From: UBA710 sp051656785
GTDB taxonomy: Bacteria; Bacillota_I; Bacilli_A; Mycoplasmatales; Metamycoplasmataceae
Direction of reading: 5' to 3'
Length of the DNA stretch: 64,000 bases
NCBI GenBank assembly: GCA_051656785.1
Contig: JBOFJK010000006.1
Span: 62,001-126,000 of the forward strand
Shown here: positions 10,413 through 21,675 of the stretch, in pieces
How positions within the stretch are numbered: the stretch's first letter is position 1
Layout: each line of letters begins with the position of its first letter
Made by a program: the position numbers and the translations under genes
Notes under the pieces: generated by a model
The model's input: the letters and a program-made list of their open reading frames with translations, nothing else
Database searches by the model: none
Told to the model about the DNA's origin: nothing

Positions 10413-11748
10413 AACTAAACTGAACAATATTCATACAGCAGATGAAATTGAAGAAGCTATTTTAGGATTAGCTATTCAAAATAACTCAGTTGCTTTGAAA
10501 GTAACTGCCTATTTAAATGATGAGGATTTCTACCACTATAAAAATAGAATTGTTTTTCAAGCAATTCAATATTTAGTTAATCAAAATCAAGTAATTGAAA
10601 GTGCCAATTTAATAAATTACTTAAAAGAAAAAAAACTTTTTGAGAAAATAGATAATGGCGAATATCTCCAACATTTAATTGAAGTTTCTGGATATGAAAC
10701 TAATTTAGAAACCTATTTTGAAAAATTAGCCTCAAAATCTAATTTAAGAAAAATTGGGGAGATTACAAAGGGAATTCTAAAAAAATTAGATTCTTTAAGT
10801 GCTAACTATGAAGAATTAATTGAAGAGTTTCAATCAGCTATATACAATCTTGAAAGAACAAAAAAGAGTCAAGACGTTATTGAAGCTAAACACTTAGTAA
10901 AAAAAGTTGTTGAAGATATTTTGAATAGACAAAATGATCACAAATTAACCGGATTAGAAACAGGTTTTCATTTGATAGATTCAATAACTTCAGGTTTACA
11001 AAAAGGTGATTTAATTATTATTGCAGCTCGTCCCTCGATGGGGAAAACGGCATTTGCTCTTAATATTGCAAGTAATATATCAAAACGTCATAATGTTGCA
11101 TTTTTTTCATTAGAGATGCCTGCCGAGCAACTATTAACCAGAATTATGTCTATTGAAGGGAATATCGATGGAAACAAATTAAAAAATCCTTCAAAGATGG
11201 ATGATACTGATAGAACTAGATTATTTTTAGTCCAAGACAAAATTGAAAAAACAAATTTATTTATTGATGATTCATCTACTATTAAATTAAGTGAAATTGT
11301 TTGAAAGGCTAGAAGACTAAGAAATAAGGGTAAATTAGATTTAATAGTAATTGATTACTTACAACTAATTCCCTTAACTCATGATTCCAATTCAAACAAC
11401 AGACAGCAAGAAGTTTCCATTATTTCAAGAACATTAAAACAATTAGCAAGAGAGTTAGAAATTCCGATAATTGCTCTTTCTCAATTAAGTCGTAAAGTTG
11501 AGCAGCGTGAAGACAAAACGCCAATGATGTCTGATCTAAGAGAATCAGGAGCCATTGAACAAGATGCTGACATTGTAAGCTTTCTTTATCGTGAAGATTA
11601 TTATCATAAAGATAAAGATGAAGTGAGTCAACCAATGATTCTTCATCCGACAGATTTTATAATTTCAAAACATAGAAATGGTTCAACTGGAACCATAACA
11701 CTTGGATTCAATCTTTCAAAAGGTAAGTTTATAGATAGGGGCAAATAG
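10405..11748 (+). CDS. dnaB: Replicative DNA helicase
   Basis: 447 residues, GTG start overlapping rplI. N-terminal primase-interacting domain about 1-110, linker, then RecA-like C-terminal domain. Walker A 'ARPSMGKTAFA', Walker B 'LIVIDYLQL', and motif 'LRESGAIEQDAD' are all intact. Unwinds DNA ahead of the replisome as a hexamer. 4 bases separate it from the next gene. Confidence 0.95.
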
Positions 11749-11752
11749 TTAT

Positions 11753-12964
11753 ATGGAAATGACAGTTTTAATTTTATTATTTTTAGGATTATTTTTATTA
11801 TTTTTAGTATCTGCACTTTTTTCAGCAGCAGAAACAGCATACACTTCTTTATCTCCGGCAACTATGGAATTAAATAGTAAGAAGCATCCTAAAACTGGAA
11901 AATTAATTAAAAAACATGTTAAAAACTATAGTTGAACAATAGCAACAATTCTTATGGGAAATAATATTGCTAATGTTGCCATTTCAAGTATTATTACTTT
12001 TCTATTTTCTGGGGCATTAGGTGAAGAAAGTTACTTATCTGTTATCCTACCTATTTTTGTAGCTACTCCCTTACTTGTTATTTTTGGAGAAGTTATTCCT
12101 AAAATTTTTGCCAAAAGGTATGCATGAGGTTACTTGCAAAAAGTTGTTTTTATTTTAGAAGGCTTTAGATGATTGCTTTTTCCTTTAACATTTTTTCTTT
12201 CTAGATTTGCTTTCCAAGCAGAAGTGACAAATACAGAAGATGAAATGAAAACCATTTTAAAAATGGGTTATAAAGAAGGTGTCCTTGAACATCGTGAATT
12301 ATCCTTAGCAACAAGAGCTCTTGATCTTGATTCAGAGAAAATTAAAAAGCATTATGTTAAAGTTGACAAGATAACTTATCTTTCTAAAAATGCAACAATC
12401 CAAGAAGCTAAGGATTTGTTCCAAAAAACTGGTTTTTCAAGATTACCTATCAAGAATAAAAACAACTTTATTGGTGTTTTATTATTAAAAGATATTTTTA
12501 ATCTTTCATCTAATTCACTAATACTTAACTATATTATTGATGTTCCTTCAGTTACAATAAATAATAATTTACATTATGCACTAGATGTTTTCAGATCAAG
12601 TGCAGTTGGAATGGCTTTTGTTAAGAAATCTAACAATGACAATAATATTATTGGCTTAATAACTTTAGAGGATATTATTGAAGAGCTTGTTGGTGAAATT
12701 TATGATGAGCATGATAAGGAAGAAAAAATTACTGAAATAGAAAAACATAAGTTTATTATTTTAGGTAATACACCAATGTCTGAGATTGGCAAAAGAATTG
12801 GGATTGAGTTTGCTTCAAAAGAAAATCTAACTAATTGAATTGTGGGAGAAACTAGTAAAAATATTAAAACAGGTTTGACTTATAATTGAGAAAGTAAAGT
12901 TGTGTTTAAGGTTATTAAAAATAAGAAACAACAAGTCTCGAAATTTGAAGTAATTATTAAATAA
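11753..12964 (+). CDS. CNNM/CorC-family membrane protein with CBS domains
   Basis: 403 residues. DUF21/CNNM transmembrane domain (about 1-190, 3-4 helices, with 'SALFSAAETAYTSL' at the start), two CBS domains (about 205-325, including 'GFSRLPI' and 'ITLEDIIEELVGEI'), and a C-terminal CorC/HlyC domain. The family is linked to Mg2+ or Co2+ efflux and was formerly annotated as hemolysin; the substrate here is not shown. Close spacing to dnaB makes it the likely last gene of the gdpP-rplI-dnaB transcript; a strong terminator follows. Confidence 0.88.
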
Positions 12965-12978
12965 CTTGATTGATAAAT

Positions 12979-13010
12979 AAAAACACCTCTTATTAATAAG
13001 AGGTGTTTTT
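12979..13010. terminator. Bidirectional terminator
   Basis: Near-perfect hairpin CACCTCTTA-TTAA-TAAGAGGTG flanked by five As on the left and five Ts on the right. It can end both the + strand CNNM gene and the - strand tRNA-Ile transcript. Confidence 0.88.
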
Positions 13011-13035
13011 ATTGTTTTTGGTAAATTTCTTTATA

Positions 13036-13112
13036 TGGTGGGAACGAATGGGCTCGAACCATCGACCTCACGATTATCAGTCGTGTGCTCTAACCAGCTG
13101 AGCTACGCTCCC
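13036..13112 (-). tRNA. tRNA-Ile (anticodon GAT)
   Basis: 77 nt on the minus strand: acceptor GGGAGCG / CGTTCCC, D arm with AGCTCAGC, anticodon loop CTGATAA, T loop GGTTCGAGCC, discriminator A and an encoded CCA end. All arms pair. Lies downstream of rpsI on the same strand. Confidence 0.96.
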
Positions 13113-13161
13113 ATTATAAGTAATTCCTTTTATAATTTATAATTACTTTGTTTAGTTAAGA

Positions 13162-13566
13162 TTAACGTTTTGAGAATTGACGAGCTTTTCTAGCTTTACG
13201 TAAACCTGGTTTTTTACGTTCTTTAATTCTTGCATCACGTGTTAACATACCTTCTTTTTTGAGTTTAGGTCTATAGTCAGTGCTTGATAATATCAATGCT
13301 CTTGCAATTCCTAAACGAATGGCTCCAGCTTGGCCTGCAAGTCCTCCGCCCTTAACATTAACATTAACATCTCATTTATTCATTGCTTCTAAAATTTCAA
13401 TTGGTTGCAATGCATCTTTAATTAGAATGTCTGATCTTAAGTACTCTTTAGATTCTCTTTTATTAATTGTAAACTTCCCTGTTCCTTCTTTAATAATAAC
13501 TCTTGCTGTTGAAGACTTTCTTCTTCCTAGTCCTCTATAAACTATTTCATCTTTTACCTTTACCAT
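13162..13566 (-). CDS. rpsI: 30S ribosomal protein S9
   Basis: 134 residues. N-terminal 'YRGLGRRKSSTARV', central 'VKGGGLAGQAGAIRLGIARA' and the C-terminal basic tail ending 'KARQFSKR' are diagnostic; one TGA is read as Trp. The ATG shares its A with the stop of rplM (TAATG), so translation is coupled. Confidence 0.95.
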
Positions 13567-14000
13567 TATTTAACCTCTAACTTCATAGGTTTTTGTGCCA
13601 CTTGCTCATGCTCAGGTCCTGCATAAACATAAAGGTTTCTATATTGTTTACTTCCCAATTTAGTGTGTGGAATCATCCCCTTAATAGCTCTTTCAACTAT
13701 TGATATAGGCTTCTTACCTCTTAGCTCTGCTGGATTAGTTGTTTTAAGCCCACCTGGATATCCAGAGTGAGAATAGTAAACTTTATTCTTTTCTTTATTT
13801 GCTGTTAGAACAATTTTATCTGCATTAATAACAATAATGTTATCTCCCATATCAACATTTGGTGTAAATGTTGGTTTATTTTTACCTCTTAGATATGTTG
13901 CAACTAAAGCAGCAAGTCTTCCTAAAACTTGACCTTCAGCATCAATAACATATCAATTTTTATCAACTTCTTTATGTTTAACAATTGTTGTTTGTCTCAT
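13566..14000 (-). CDS. rplM: 50S ribosomal protein L13
   Basis: 144 residues. Start 'MRQTTIVKHKEVDKNWYVID' (TGA as Trp) and the core 'GDNIIVINA' and 'PHTKLGSKQYRNLYVYAG' identify L13. AGAAGG lies 6 bases before the ATG. First gene of rplM-rpsI. Confidence 0.95.
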
Positions 14001-14083
14001 TGAGAACCTTCTTTTTTCTTTTATTTCAATAATATTTATGGCATCTATTTAATGTACAAAGTAAATCTTGCTTATTTATTATA
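14001..14083 (-). promoter_or_regulatory. rplM promoter and leader
   Basis: On the minus strand an extended -10 element TG-T-TATAAT has its TATAAT at 14083-14078, only a few bases past the rsmE stop. It would give an untranslated leader of about 70 nt before rplM. A regulatory L13 leader is known in Firmicutes; I see the space for one but cannot confirm the fold. Confidence 0.45.
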
Positions 14084-14086
14084 ACA

Positions 14087-14749
14087 TTATTTTATTCTGG
14101 AAAGCAAAAAAATTGATGAAGTTTCAGACCTCAATATTCTACCCCCTAATGAAACAACATTAAAACCAAAATTTACTGCTATTTCAACCTCATTTTCTGT
14201 AAAGCCACCTTCAGGTCCTACAAGAATTATTACATCATCATTTAGCAAAGAAATTTTTTCATTTTTTAACTTTTCATGAGCAATAATTTTATGTTTTGCC
14301 TCAATCTTTAACGCTTTTTCAAAAGCAATTGGTTCTGAGATTTCCATTATCTTATTTCTAAAAGCTTGCTCACATGCATTCTTTGAAATTTCTCTTCATC
14401 TTTTGATCTTTATTTGTGAAACATCATAATATTTCTTGTTAGTATTTTTAGTAATTATTGGAATTAATTTAGTGGCTCCAAGTTCTGCAGCTTTTTGAAT
14501 CAGTCATTCAAATCTTTTAATATTAATTAAAGATGCACATAAAATGATTTGATTTTCAAATTCATGATTTTCTTCTATTTCTTCAATAATAATTGCTAAA
14601 TTATTTTCTAGTTTACAAATATAAAATTTTCCTTCAAAAATACAAATAATATTTCCACTTCTGATTCTAATTACCTTTAAATGATTCATCAATTCTTTTG
14701 GTAAAACAAAATGATTATTCTCTTTACTTTCAACAAAAAATCTATACAT
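14087..14749 (-). CDS. rsmE: 16S rRNA m3U1498 methyltransferase
   Basis: 220 residues, SPOUT fold. The SAM-binding knot is visible as 'LVGPEGGFTENEVE' followed by 'VSLGGRILRSETSS'; the middle holds 'QKAAELGATKLIPI'. The Met giving 'MYRFFVESK' is taken as start because it matches the family; a Met 9 codons upstream is possible. No clear Shine-Dalgarno. It reads toward rplM on the same strand and has its own start region divergent from the flavoprotein gene. Confidence 0.9.
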
Positions 14750-14784
14750 CAAAATATATATTACTAAATTTATCAATTATTTTT

Positions 14785-14793
14785 TGCTATAAT
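14785..14793 (+). promoter_or_regulatory. Extended -10 promoter of the flavoprotein gene
   Basis: TG-C-TATAAT, 41 bases upstream of the ATG at 14835, with AAGGA at 14820-14824 as ribosome-binding site. It lies between the divergent rsmE and flavoprotein genes. Confidence 0.6.
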
Positions 14794-14834
14794 AATATAA
14801 AACTTGTTGGGATATGATTTAAGGACTTATTAAT

Positions 14835-16223
14835 ATGATAAAAAAACAGAAGCAAAAAAATGAATTACCTGAATATAGTGTTGTAATCATCGGGGCTGGT
14901 TATACAGGAGTTTCACTTGCTAAACTATTAATGAAATATAAAGGTAATATTTTATTGATTGATGAACATTATGCAGGACCTAAATCAAGTTTAGAAGTCA
15001 AATTATTTTCTTATATTGCTAATAAATGAAAAGGAATTAGCACATATGATTTTATAACTAATTTACCAACTGAAATGACAAAAGCGAGAATGGAAGCGAT
15101 TCAAGAATTTAATAATGATATCTTCAAAGATTCATCAGTTACTTTTATGGTTGGTATTCCAAAAATTATTTCAGAAAGAGTTATTGAAATTAATAATGCT
15201 AAATTTAGATTCAAGAGATTAGTTTTTGCAACTGGTTCAATTTATAAACCATTACATCTTAATGGATTAACTGAAAACATGTATCTTAATCCAAATCAAA
15301 TTTCAACTTTAGATCATTCAATTGATACTGTTGCTATTTATGGAACTAATTGAATAGCACTTGAACTAGGTCAAGCTTTAACTAAAATAGGAATCAAAGT
15401 TTATTTTGTTGATAAGAATGTCAACCCATTTAATGATCTTGATGATGAAATTGAAGCAACATTAAAAAAAGAGTATAAGAATGAATTAATATCATGATGC
15501 TTAGAATCAACTGCTGTTAATCATCAACAAATTTCTGATTCATTAATTAGAATTAATTTGTTAACAGGTTCAATTGAAAGTCATATAGATGTTAATAAAA
15601 TTATTAATACTGAAAAAGTTCCATGCACTTCAAATATTATAAGTCAGATTGAGTTGTATAGAAATATTAGTGGCGCCTTTATTATTGATTCTTCATTTAA
15701 GATGAAAGATCAAGCTAATTTTTATGCAATAGGTTCAGCAAATGGCTTACATTTTTATCCTAATCAAGGCTATTACCAAGCACATTTATTAGCTGAAAAT
15801 TTTACTGGCGGTTCTGGTAAGCTTGATATTAATAATTTTTCATTTTCATTAAGCATTGAACCTTCTATTTCTTTCTATGGAATGAGTAAAAATCAAATAG
15901 AACACTCCCAAATACCTTATAATGAATTTATATATGAATTTAAAAATGATTATAAAACAATGCAGGAATCAAAGTCAGGGAGAATAAAAGTATTCACTAA
16001 CAAAAAACATGAAGTATTGGGGATAATATTAATTGGAGATGAAGTTTCTGAATTGATAAATCTATTTACATTAATAGGTCAAAACAATATCAAATTCCAC
16101 AAACTCGCTTGACTAAATACTCCATTTTTCACAAAGTCTGATTTTATTAAAGAAGCAGCACTTCAATACTATTATGAATTTATTTTAAGTGAAAGCAAAT
16201 TCAAATTGAAAAAGATTAGCTAA
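14835..16223 (+). CDS. Pyridine nucleotide-disulfide oxidoreductase homologue without redox cysteines
   Basis: 462 residues with the overall plan of lipoamide dehydrogenase-type flavoproteins. The FAD-binding Rossmann motif is intact ('VVIIGAGYTGVSLAKLL'), and 'LVFATGS' and 'NFYAIGSANG' fit the FAD-contact segments. The CxxxxC redox pair that should follow the first motif is absent (the region reads 'HYAGPKSSLEVKLF'), the second Rossmann motif is eroded ('VAIYGTNWIALELG'), and the C-terminal His-Pro...Glu acid-base pair is not found. It is therefore unlikely to act as a disulfide reductase; a binding, moonlighting or different redox role is inferred. Confidence 0.75.
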
Positions 16224-16242
16224 AATCTAAAAGGAAAAAAAC

Positions 16243-16578
16243 ATGAAACAATATAACGGAATTAACAAAATGAATTTAGGGATGCTAAATGATCAAAAAG
16301 AACAAGTGGCCGGGTTTTCAAATTCATCTGCTTCAAAAACTGCATCAAAAATATCTGGTAGAAATATTTATTATGTTTCAGCAAGGAAAGATAAAACTGG
16401 AAAAAAAATTGGGTGAGAAATCAAAAAAGAAAATGCTTCTAAAGTAACGAGAATAGTTGATACAAAGGAAGAAGCTCTTGCAATTGTAAAAGAATTAGCT
16501 GGAAACAATGAATCAACAGTAATTATTAGAAAAGTTGATGGTTCTATTCAAGAAACAATTAAATTTAAAAATAAATAA
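16243..16578 (+). CDS. DUF2188-like small protein
   Basis: 111 residues, ATG preceded by AAAAGG. The C-terminal 70 residues match the DUF2188 pattern: 'YYVSARKDKTGKKIGWEIKK', then 'DTKEEALAIVKELAGN' and a final 'VIIRKVDGSIQE'. The first 45 residues are Ser/Asn-rich and unstructured-looking. The role of the family is unknown. It starts 19 bases after the flavoprotein gene and is probably co-transcribed with it. Confidence 0.75.
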
Positions 16579-16629
16579 TTTTTTGTTATAAATAATTTTT
16601 AAATGTTATAATGTTCTTTACTTATACTT

Positions 16630-17007
16630 ATGAATAAAAACACAATTAAAAAAAACAAATACAACAATTCATCACTATTATCTTTATCAATTTTTGGTGT
16701 AATATTATCATTGCTAGCTTTTGGTACATTTGTTTCAGTTTTAATTGGATTAATCTTTATTATTATGGATTCTTTTCAAACATTTTGAGTACCAATTTTA
16801 ATAGTTTGTTCAATAGTGTTTATTCTTTCATGCACAATTAACATTCTTATCTATGGGAAAGTAATTTTAAATAAAAATACTTATATAAAAAATGATGAAA
16901 ATGAATTCCCTTTTTGAACATCGGCATTTATTTTTTGATTATTACCTATTTTCTCATGATCAGTACTTATTGCTCTTTACAATAAAGAAACAAAAGGCTT
17001 AAAGTAA
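16630..17007 (+). CDS. Small membrane protein
   Basis: 125 residues with three or four hydrophobic segments and a polar start. TGA Trp codons fall in and next to the hydrophobic parts. A TATAAT at 16606-16611 lies shortly upstream. No family recognised. The next gene, also a small membrane protein, starts 7 bases after its stop. Confidence 0.65.
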
Positions 17008-17014
17008 TAAAAAA

Positions 17015-17371
17015 ATGAAAAAAGAAAATTCACTTAGTAAAGACTATTTTTCTAGAATAATAAATTGTGGTTTCTATATTTCTTTATTGAATTTGGTTTT
17101 ATTGTGTCTTATTATATTTTCTTTAACACAATTCTTTATGGATCCATTAAATGACAGTGTGTGAGTTCTTACTACAATAATTGTAGCTGTATTTTGATTA
17201 CTTTTTCTTATTATTACTCTTTTCATATTAATAAAAATAATTGTAAATAATGAATGATTTTTTCAAAATGCAATGAAACATAAAAGAAGATACTTTATTT
17301 TAGCAATTATTTTATTTGCATTTAATAGCGCAATAAGCTTTTCAATGTTTAAGAAATGTTTAGTGATTTAG
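17015..17371 (+). CDS. Small membrane protein
   Basis: 118 residues with about three hydrophobic segments; similar in size and layout to the gene just upstream and possibly a diverged partner. Followed after 29 bases by the anchored GT80-like protein, preceded by a GAAAGGGG site. No family recognised. Confidence 0.62.
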
Positions 17372-17400
17372 AGAGTAACAAAAGAAAGGGGATTTAAATT

Positions 17401-19017
17401 ATGGCAAATAGTAAAAAAATAATGGCATCATTAGCAGTTTTGGTATCAACTCTTTCTGCCATTACTTTTATTGGTTATTCTTTTTCACAAGTTTTAATGG
17501 ACAAGGCAACTACATCAATTACAAAATACAAACAAATTGATTGAACAAGGGAAGATGAAGGGAAAAGTCAAGACAGATATATAAAAAATGCTTTAGAGAA
17601 AGATGCACAAGAAAAAGCGAAATCTGACTCAGTATTATTCTATAAAATATCAACAAATGGTGTTATAACAAGATTTTCAGTTGTTGCTCATATTATGAGA
17701 ATATTAGAATTAAATCCTAAAAAAGAAATTCGTGTTTATGCAGTAGATTCACTTAACTTAGATACTGAGTTTTTTGACAACAAGGATAAATTTCCTAATT
17801 TCAAATTTAGATATTTTGATAAATCATATTTAGAATCATCAATCAATAACTTTGTTAAATACAACTATAATATTCAATTTTTGGAAGAAATTTATGAAGA
17901 ATTTGGAAAAGACAAAATTATAGATGGATATTTTGATGATTATTCATTTTTTACTAAAATTCTTTTGTATGTTAATGGCTTAAATTCACCAAGAGATAGA
18001 TTAGAAATATGAAATCAATTTTCACTATTATCAAAATTAGAGTCAATAAGTTTTATTTCTGATGGAACTCTATCGGTTGAATTCTTTTTTGAAAATGTAA
18101 AGAAAGCCTTTTTACTTTCAAATAATTTATATGATAATGAAACATTGAATTATAGTAATGCTAAGTCAATGAGAGAAAAAATGAAAAATGATGAGGTAAC
18201 TAAAGAAGAATTTCTAAAAGGGAACAATGCACTTCTTTACTTAACATCATTGATTACATGAGATAGAGAAGTTTCTAAAACATCTAAATATTTTTTGCCT
18301 ACAACTGATTTTATAGGTGAAGTAAATAGATTGGGCGGAGGACTTTATAAAAATGGTGTCAATGATGTGTTCTCACCTTTCAATGCTCAAAATTTAGATG
18401 TTGTTGGTATGATTAAAAATTTAGATCAAGATGCCATTAAAAGTGTTCTTAAAATTGATGCAGAATATAATCCAGAAATTTATATTAAAGCAATGGAAAA
18501 TCATGATAATTATGTTTACGCCGGCACATTGTTATCTACTCCTGAAATAGCAAAAAGTGCCATTAATACATTAATAGCAATAAGAGAATTTGCAATTAAA
18601 ACAACTCCCGATACTGCTCAACATGATAAAATTATTGTTTGATTTAAAGGTCATCCTAGGGATAAAGATATTTTGGAAAAACTTAGAACATCAATATTAC
18701 TTGTTACAAATGGTCAAGATGATGGATCATGAATAAATGTTTTAAACCATAAAGTACCGTTTGAATTTTATTCAATTTCTAATGTATTCGCTTCTAATCC
18801 TACAACTAACAAAAAAGTATTTATTTTTACAACTTATTCAACATTAGTTATGACTAATTATGCTGAAGAACCGAGAGCTGAAATTGCAAAAATAATTATT
18901 GATAATACTTCAATATTTCCAATTGAGAGAATAATTAGTATATATGGAAGAAATTCAAAAATATTTCCTGAAGACAAAATGACAACTCTAAAAGATTTTG
19001 AGGAATTATACTCATAA
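17401..19017 (+). CDS. Membrane-anchored protein with GT80 sialyltransferase-like motifs
   Basis: 538 residues. One N-terminal hydrophobic segment (about 6-30), then a long soluble part; by charge the soluble part would lie outside. Two segments resemble the signature motifs of family GT80 sialyltransferases: 'DGYFDDYSFF' near residue 180 (compare the D/E-D-G region with the catalytic Asp) and 'VWFKGHPRD' near residue 417 (compare the CMP-binding HP motif), followed by 'KVPFEF'. The early 'NGVITRFSVVAHIM' would be the first Rossmann segment. The evidence is motif-level only; the family is tentative. It could equally be an unrelated exported protein. Confidence 0.55.
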
Positions 19018-19039
19018 AAAAAAGTGTTTCTCAAAACAC
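19016..19039 (-). terminator. Terminator for gpmI (minus strand)
   Basis: GTGTTT-CTCA-AAACAC hairpin with eight As on its left, which are Ts in the minus-strand transcript. Overlaps the stop codon of the + strand gene. Confidence 0.75.
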
Positions 19040-19054
19040 CTCAATTATTATTCA

Positions 19055-19078
19055 AATAACCTAAATGGTTATTTTTTT
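19055..19078 (+). terminator. Terminator for the 17401-19017 gene
   Basis: AATAACC-TAAAT-GGTTATT stem followed by Ts up to 19078. The gpmI stop codon is inside this hairpin, so the two convergent genes share a compact pair of terminators. Confidence 0.75.
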
Positions 19079-20571
19079 ATCAATAAACTTTCCTCATTCA
19101 TTGAAGTGGGTTTTTCAATCTCTAGATAATCTAAGATAGTTGGACTAATATTTGCAAGTTTACCATCTTTAAGTTTTAGTGATTTATCTGTAGTAATTAG
19201 CATTACAGGAAATGAAGTATGTTTGGTAGCAGGATTTCCATTTTTATCTTCAGTTAATTCAGCATTTCCATGATCTGCAGTAATAAATTGAATTCCACCT
19301 GTCATTTCAATTTTTCTTTTAATTCTACCCAATTGTTCATCCAATACTTCAACCGCTTTAATAGTAGCATTTAGATCTCCTGTATGACCTACCATATCTG
19401 GATTTGCATAATTCATAATTATTACATCATATTCATCCATTACTTCTAATAACTTATCAGTAATCTTTTTGGCTGACATTTGAGGTGCCTCTGCATAAGA
19501 ATCAATTTTCAATGAATCAATCATTATCCTTTCTGAATTTGGATATACAATATCTAAACCACCATCCATAAAGAAAGTAACATGAGCATATTTTTGTGTT
19601 TCAGCTAATCTCAACTGTTTCAATCCATTTTCAGATAAAACTTTACCAATTGTATTTTTAACTTCCATTTCAGTATAAGCAATAATTGAATTAATTCCTT
19701 CATATTTCATCATTGAAACAAATTTATTTATTTTAACTGGTTTAGTTGGAAGAGCATCATATAATTTTGACCCAATAAAAAGATGAGATAATTGTCTAGC
19801 TCTATCTGGTCTAAAGTTGAAGAAGATAATAGAATCACCATCCTTAACAAAATCACTTTTTTCATTAATTGCAGGAATTAAAAATTCATCATTAATATTT
19901 TCTTTATATTGCTCTTCTACATATTGAGTACCAGATTTAAATGTCTTTGTAGCTTTACCAATAATAGCATCGTATGCTTTATCATTTCTATCAAACATTT
20001 TATCTCTATCCATTGCATAGAATCTTCCTGAAATGGAAGCAAGTTTATAATTATATTTTTCCAATTGTTTTTCCAATTTTTTTAGCGAAGCAAGAATAGA
20101 TCTTGGGGCCACATCACGACCATCACCAAAAGCATGAACACTTAATTTTTTTATTCCATATTCATGAGCAGCATCAATTAAAATAAATAAATGTTCTTCT
20201 AATGAGTGTACCCCTCCATCTGAAAGAAGCCCCATTAAATGTAATGTAGAATTGTTTTTGATAACATCATCAAATGCTTGAACAAAACCTTTATTTTTTT
20301 TGTATGTTCCATCCTTAATTTCTTTACCAATTAATGATAGTCCTGTATAAACAATTTCGCCAGCACCAATGTTAAGGTGGCCTACTTCACTATTGCCCAT
20401 TTGTTCACTTGGTAATCCAACAAATTCTCCAGAAGCTTGGATTACTGAATGTGGATAGTTTTTAAAGTATTCATCAAATGTTGGTGTCTTTGCTAAAGCA
20501 AAAGCATTACCTTGTTTTTCCGGTCTTAATCCTAATCCATCTATTATAGTTAATACTACTGGTTTTTTCAT
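19069..20571 (-). CDS. gpmI: 2,3-bisphosphoglycerate-independent phosphoglycerate mutase
   Basis: 500 residues, full length. Interconverts 3- and 2-phosphoglycerate in glycolysis using a phosphoserine intermediate and two metal ions. Seen are the start 'TIIDGLGLRPEKQGNA', the nucleophile region 'MGNSEVGHLNIGAG', 'HAFGDGRDVAPRS', 'FNFRPDRARQL' and the C-terminal metal site 'TADHGNAE'. AGGAG precedes the ATG. Sits near pgk on the opposite strand. Confidence 0.96.
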   Translation of the reverse strand: MKKPVVLTIIDGLGLRPEKQGNAFALAKTPTFDEYFKNYPHSVIQASGEFVGLPSEQMGNSEVGHLNIGAGEIVYTGLSLIGKEIKDGTYKKNKGFVQAFDDVIKNNSTLHLMGLLSDGGVHSLEEHLFILIDAAHEYGIKKLSVHAFGDGRDVAPRSILASLKKLEKQLEKYNYKLASISGRFYAMDRDKMFDRNDKAYDAIIGKATKTFKSGTQYVEEQYKENINDEFLIPAINEKSDFVKDGDSIIFFNFRPDRARQLSHLFIGSKLYDALPTKPVKINKFVSMMKYEGINSIIAYTEMEVKNTIGKVLSENGLKQLRLAETQKYAHVTFFMDGGLDIVYPNSERIMIDSLKIDSYAEAPQMSAKKITDKLLEVMDEYDVIIMNYANPDMVGHTGDLNATIKAVEVLDEQLGRIKRKIEMTGGIQFITADHGNAELTEDKNGNPATKHTSFPVMLITTDKSLKLKDGKLANISPTILDYLEIEKPTSMNEESLLIKK

Positions 20572-20603
20572 ATATATTTTATCTCCTAAATTCTATTTAG
20601 ATT

Positions 20604-20611
20604 ATTATATC
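20604..20611 (-). promoter_or_regulatory. gpmI promoter -10 region
   Basis: TATAAT on the minus strand (20609-20604) preceded by TGA, an extended -10 type, about 30 bases before the gpmI ATG. Confidence 0.5.
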
Positions 20612-20735
20612 AATAATTATTTCAAATAAAAGTTATTTAAATATTGTTAGTAATCAACAATTAAATTAAATTCTATAATATATATTTCTTGTATAATTAT
20701 TAATTTTTTATAAAATATAAAGTAACATTTTAATT

Positions 20736-21593
20736 ATGAATATATTTGAAAAGAATAGAATAGAAGCAAGTTATTTTAAAATTAATGGTTTAAAATATGA
20801 GGTTCCATATACAGTGATTAATCCCATCAATATAGATGATAATTCAAAAGTAATAGTTTTCATGAATGGTTTAAATGGCGATAGAGCTTGATTAAAATAT
20901 TTTAATCATAGTATTTTTAATAATAATTATTTAATATCATTTGATCAAAAGGGTCAAGGATATAATCAAGAAAAACCAACACAATTTTACAGAAAATTAA
21001 TTAATTATAATTTGAAGGTCTTAGAACATATTACTAAGTTACCTGAATATGAAGGTCGTGATGTAATTTTAATTGGTGAATCATGAGGGGCCAATGCCAC
21101 ATTATTAATGTCAAAGAAAAGACCTGATTTAATGAAAGGTTTTTTAATTTGAAATATGCCAGGTAAATTACCATCAACAAATTTTGAAGTACCTGCCAAA
21201 AATAGAATAGTCTTTACATTAAAAACTTTATTTACATTTTTTACAGGAATCAATACAAAAGATGTTATTCCTTTTGATACTAGACTGACAACAAACAAGT
21301 TGTTAATTAGGGCTTCAAAATATCAGAATAATTTATATTCAAATAATAAAACCTCAATTGCAATTTTTTTCTCTTTTGGTCCATCTTGAAGAATAATTAG
21401 AAATAATAATCTAAAAGTTCCTTTTGTTTATGTTCAATCAATGAATGATATTATGTATTCTAAAAAGAAATTTTCTCAGATTAAAAATCATGAAAATGTA
21501 GTTATTTTTGAAAAAGGTCACCATTTGCTGTATTTAGATAATGTTTCAAATTTATTAGGAGATGAAATAGAAAAATTCATTTTGTCATTATAA
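20736..21593 (+). CDS. Alpha/beta hydrolase
   Basis: 285 residues. Nucleophile elbow 'GESWGA', oxyanion-side 'VFMNGLNGD', candidate acid in 'QSMNDIMY' and catalytic His in 'EKGHHLLYLD' make a plausible Ser-Asp-His triad. The family includes lysophospholipases and esterases; mollicutes carry several such genes for lipid turnover, but the substrate here is unknown. No good Shine-Dalgarno; two TATAAT elements (20674 and 20692) lie upstream. The two glycosyltransferases follow after 82 bases. Confidence 0.8.
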
Positions 21594-21675
21594 AACAATT
21601 TTTTTATATAATTTTAAAACAATATAACTATTTTTATCTCATCACAATTAATAAAAAAGGGAAAGGAACGTTTAA

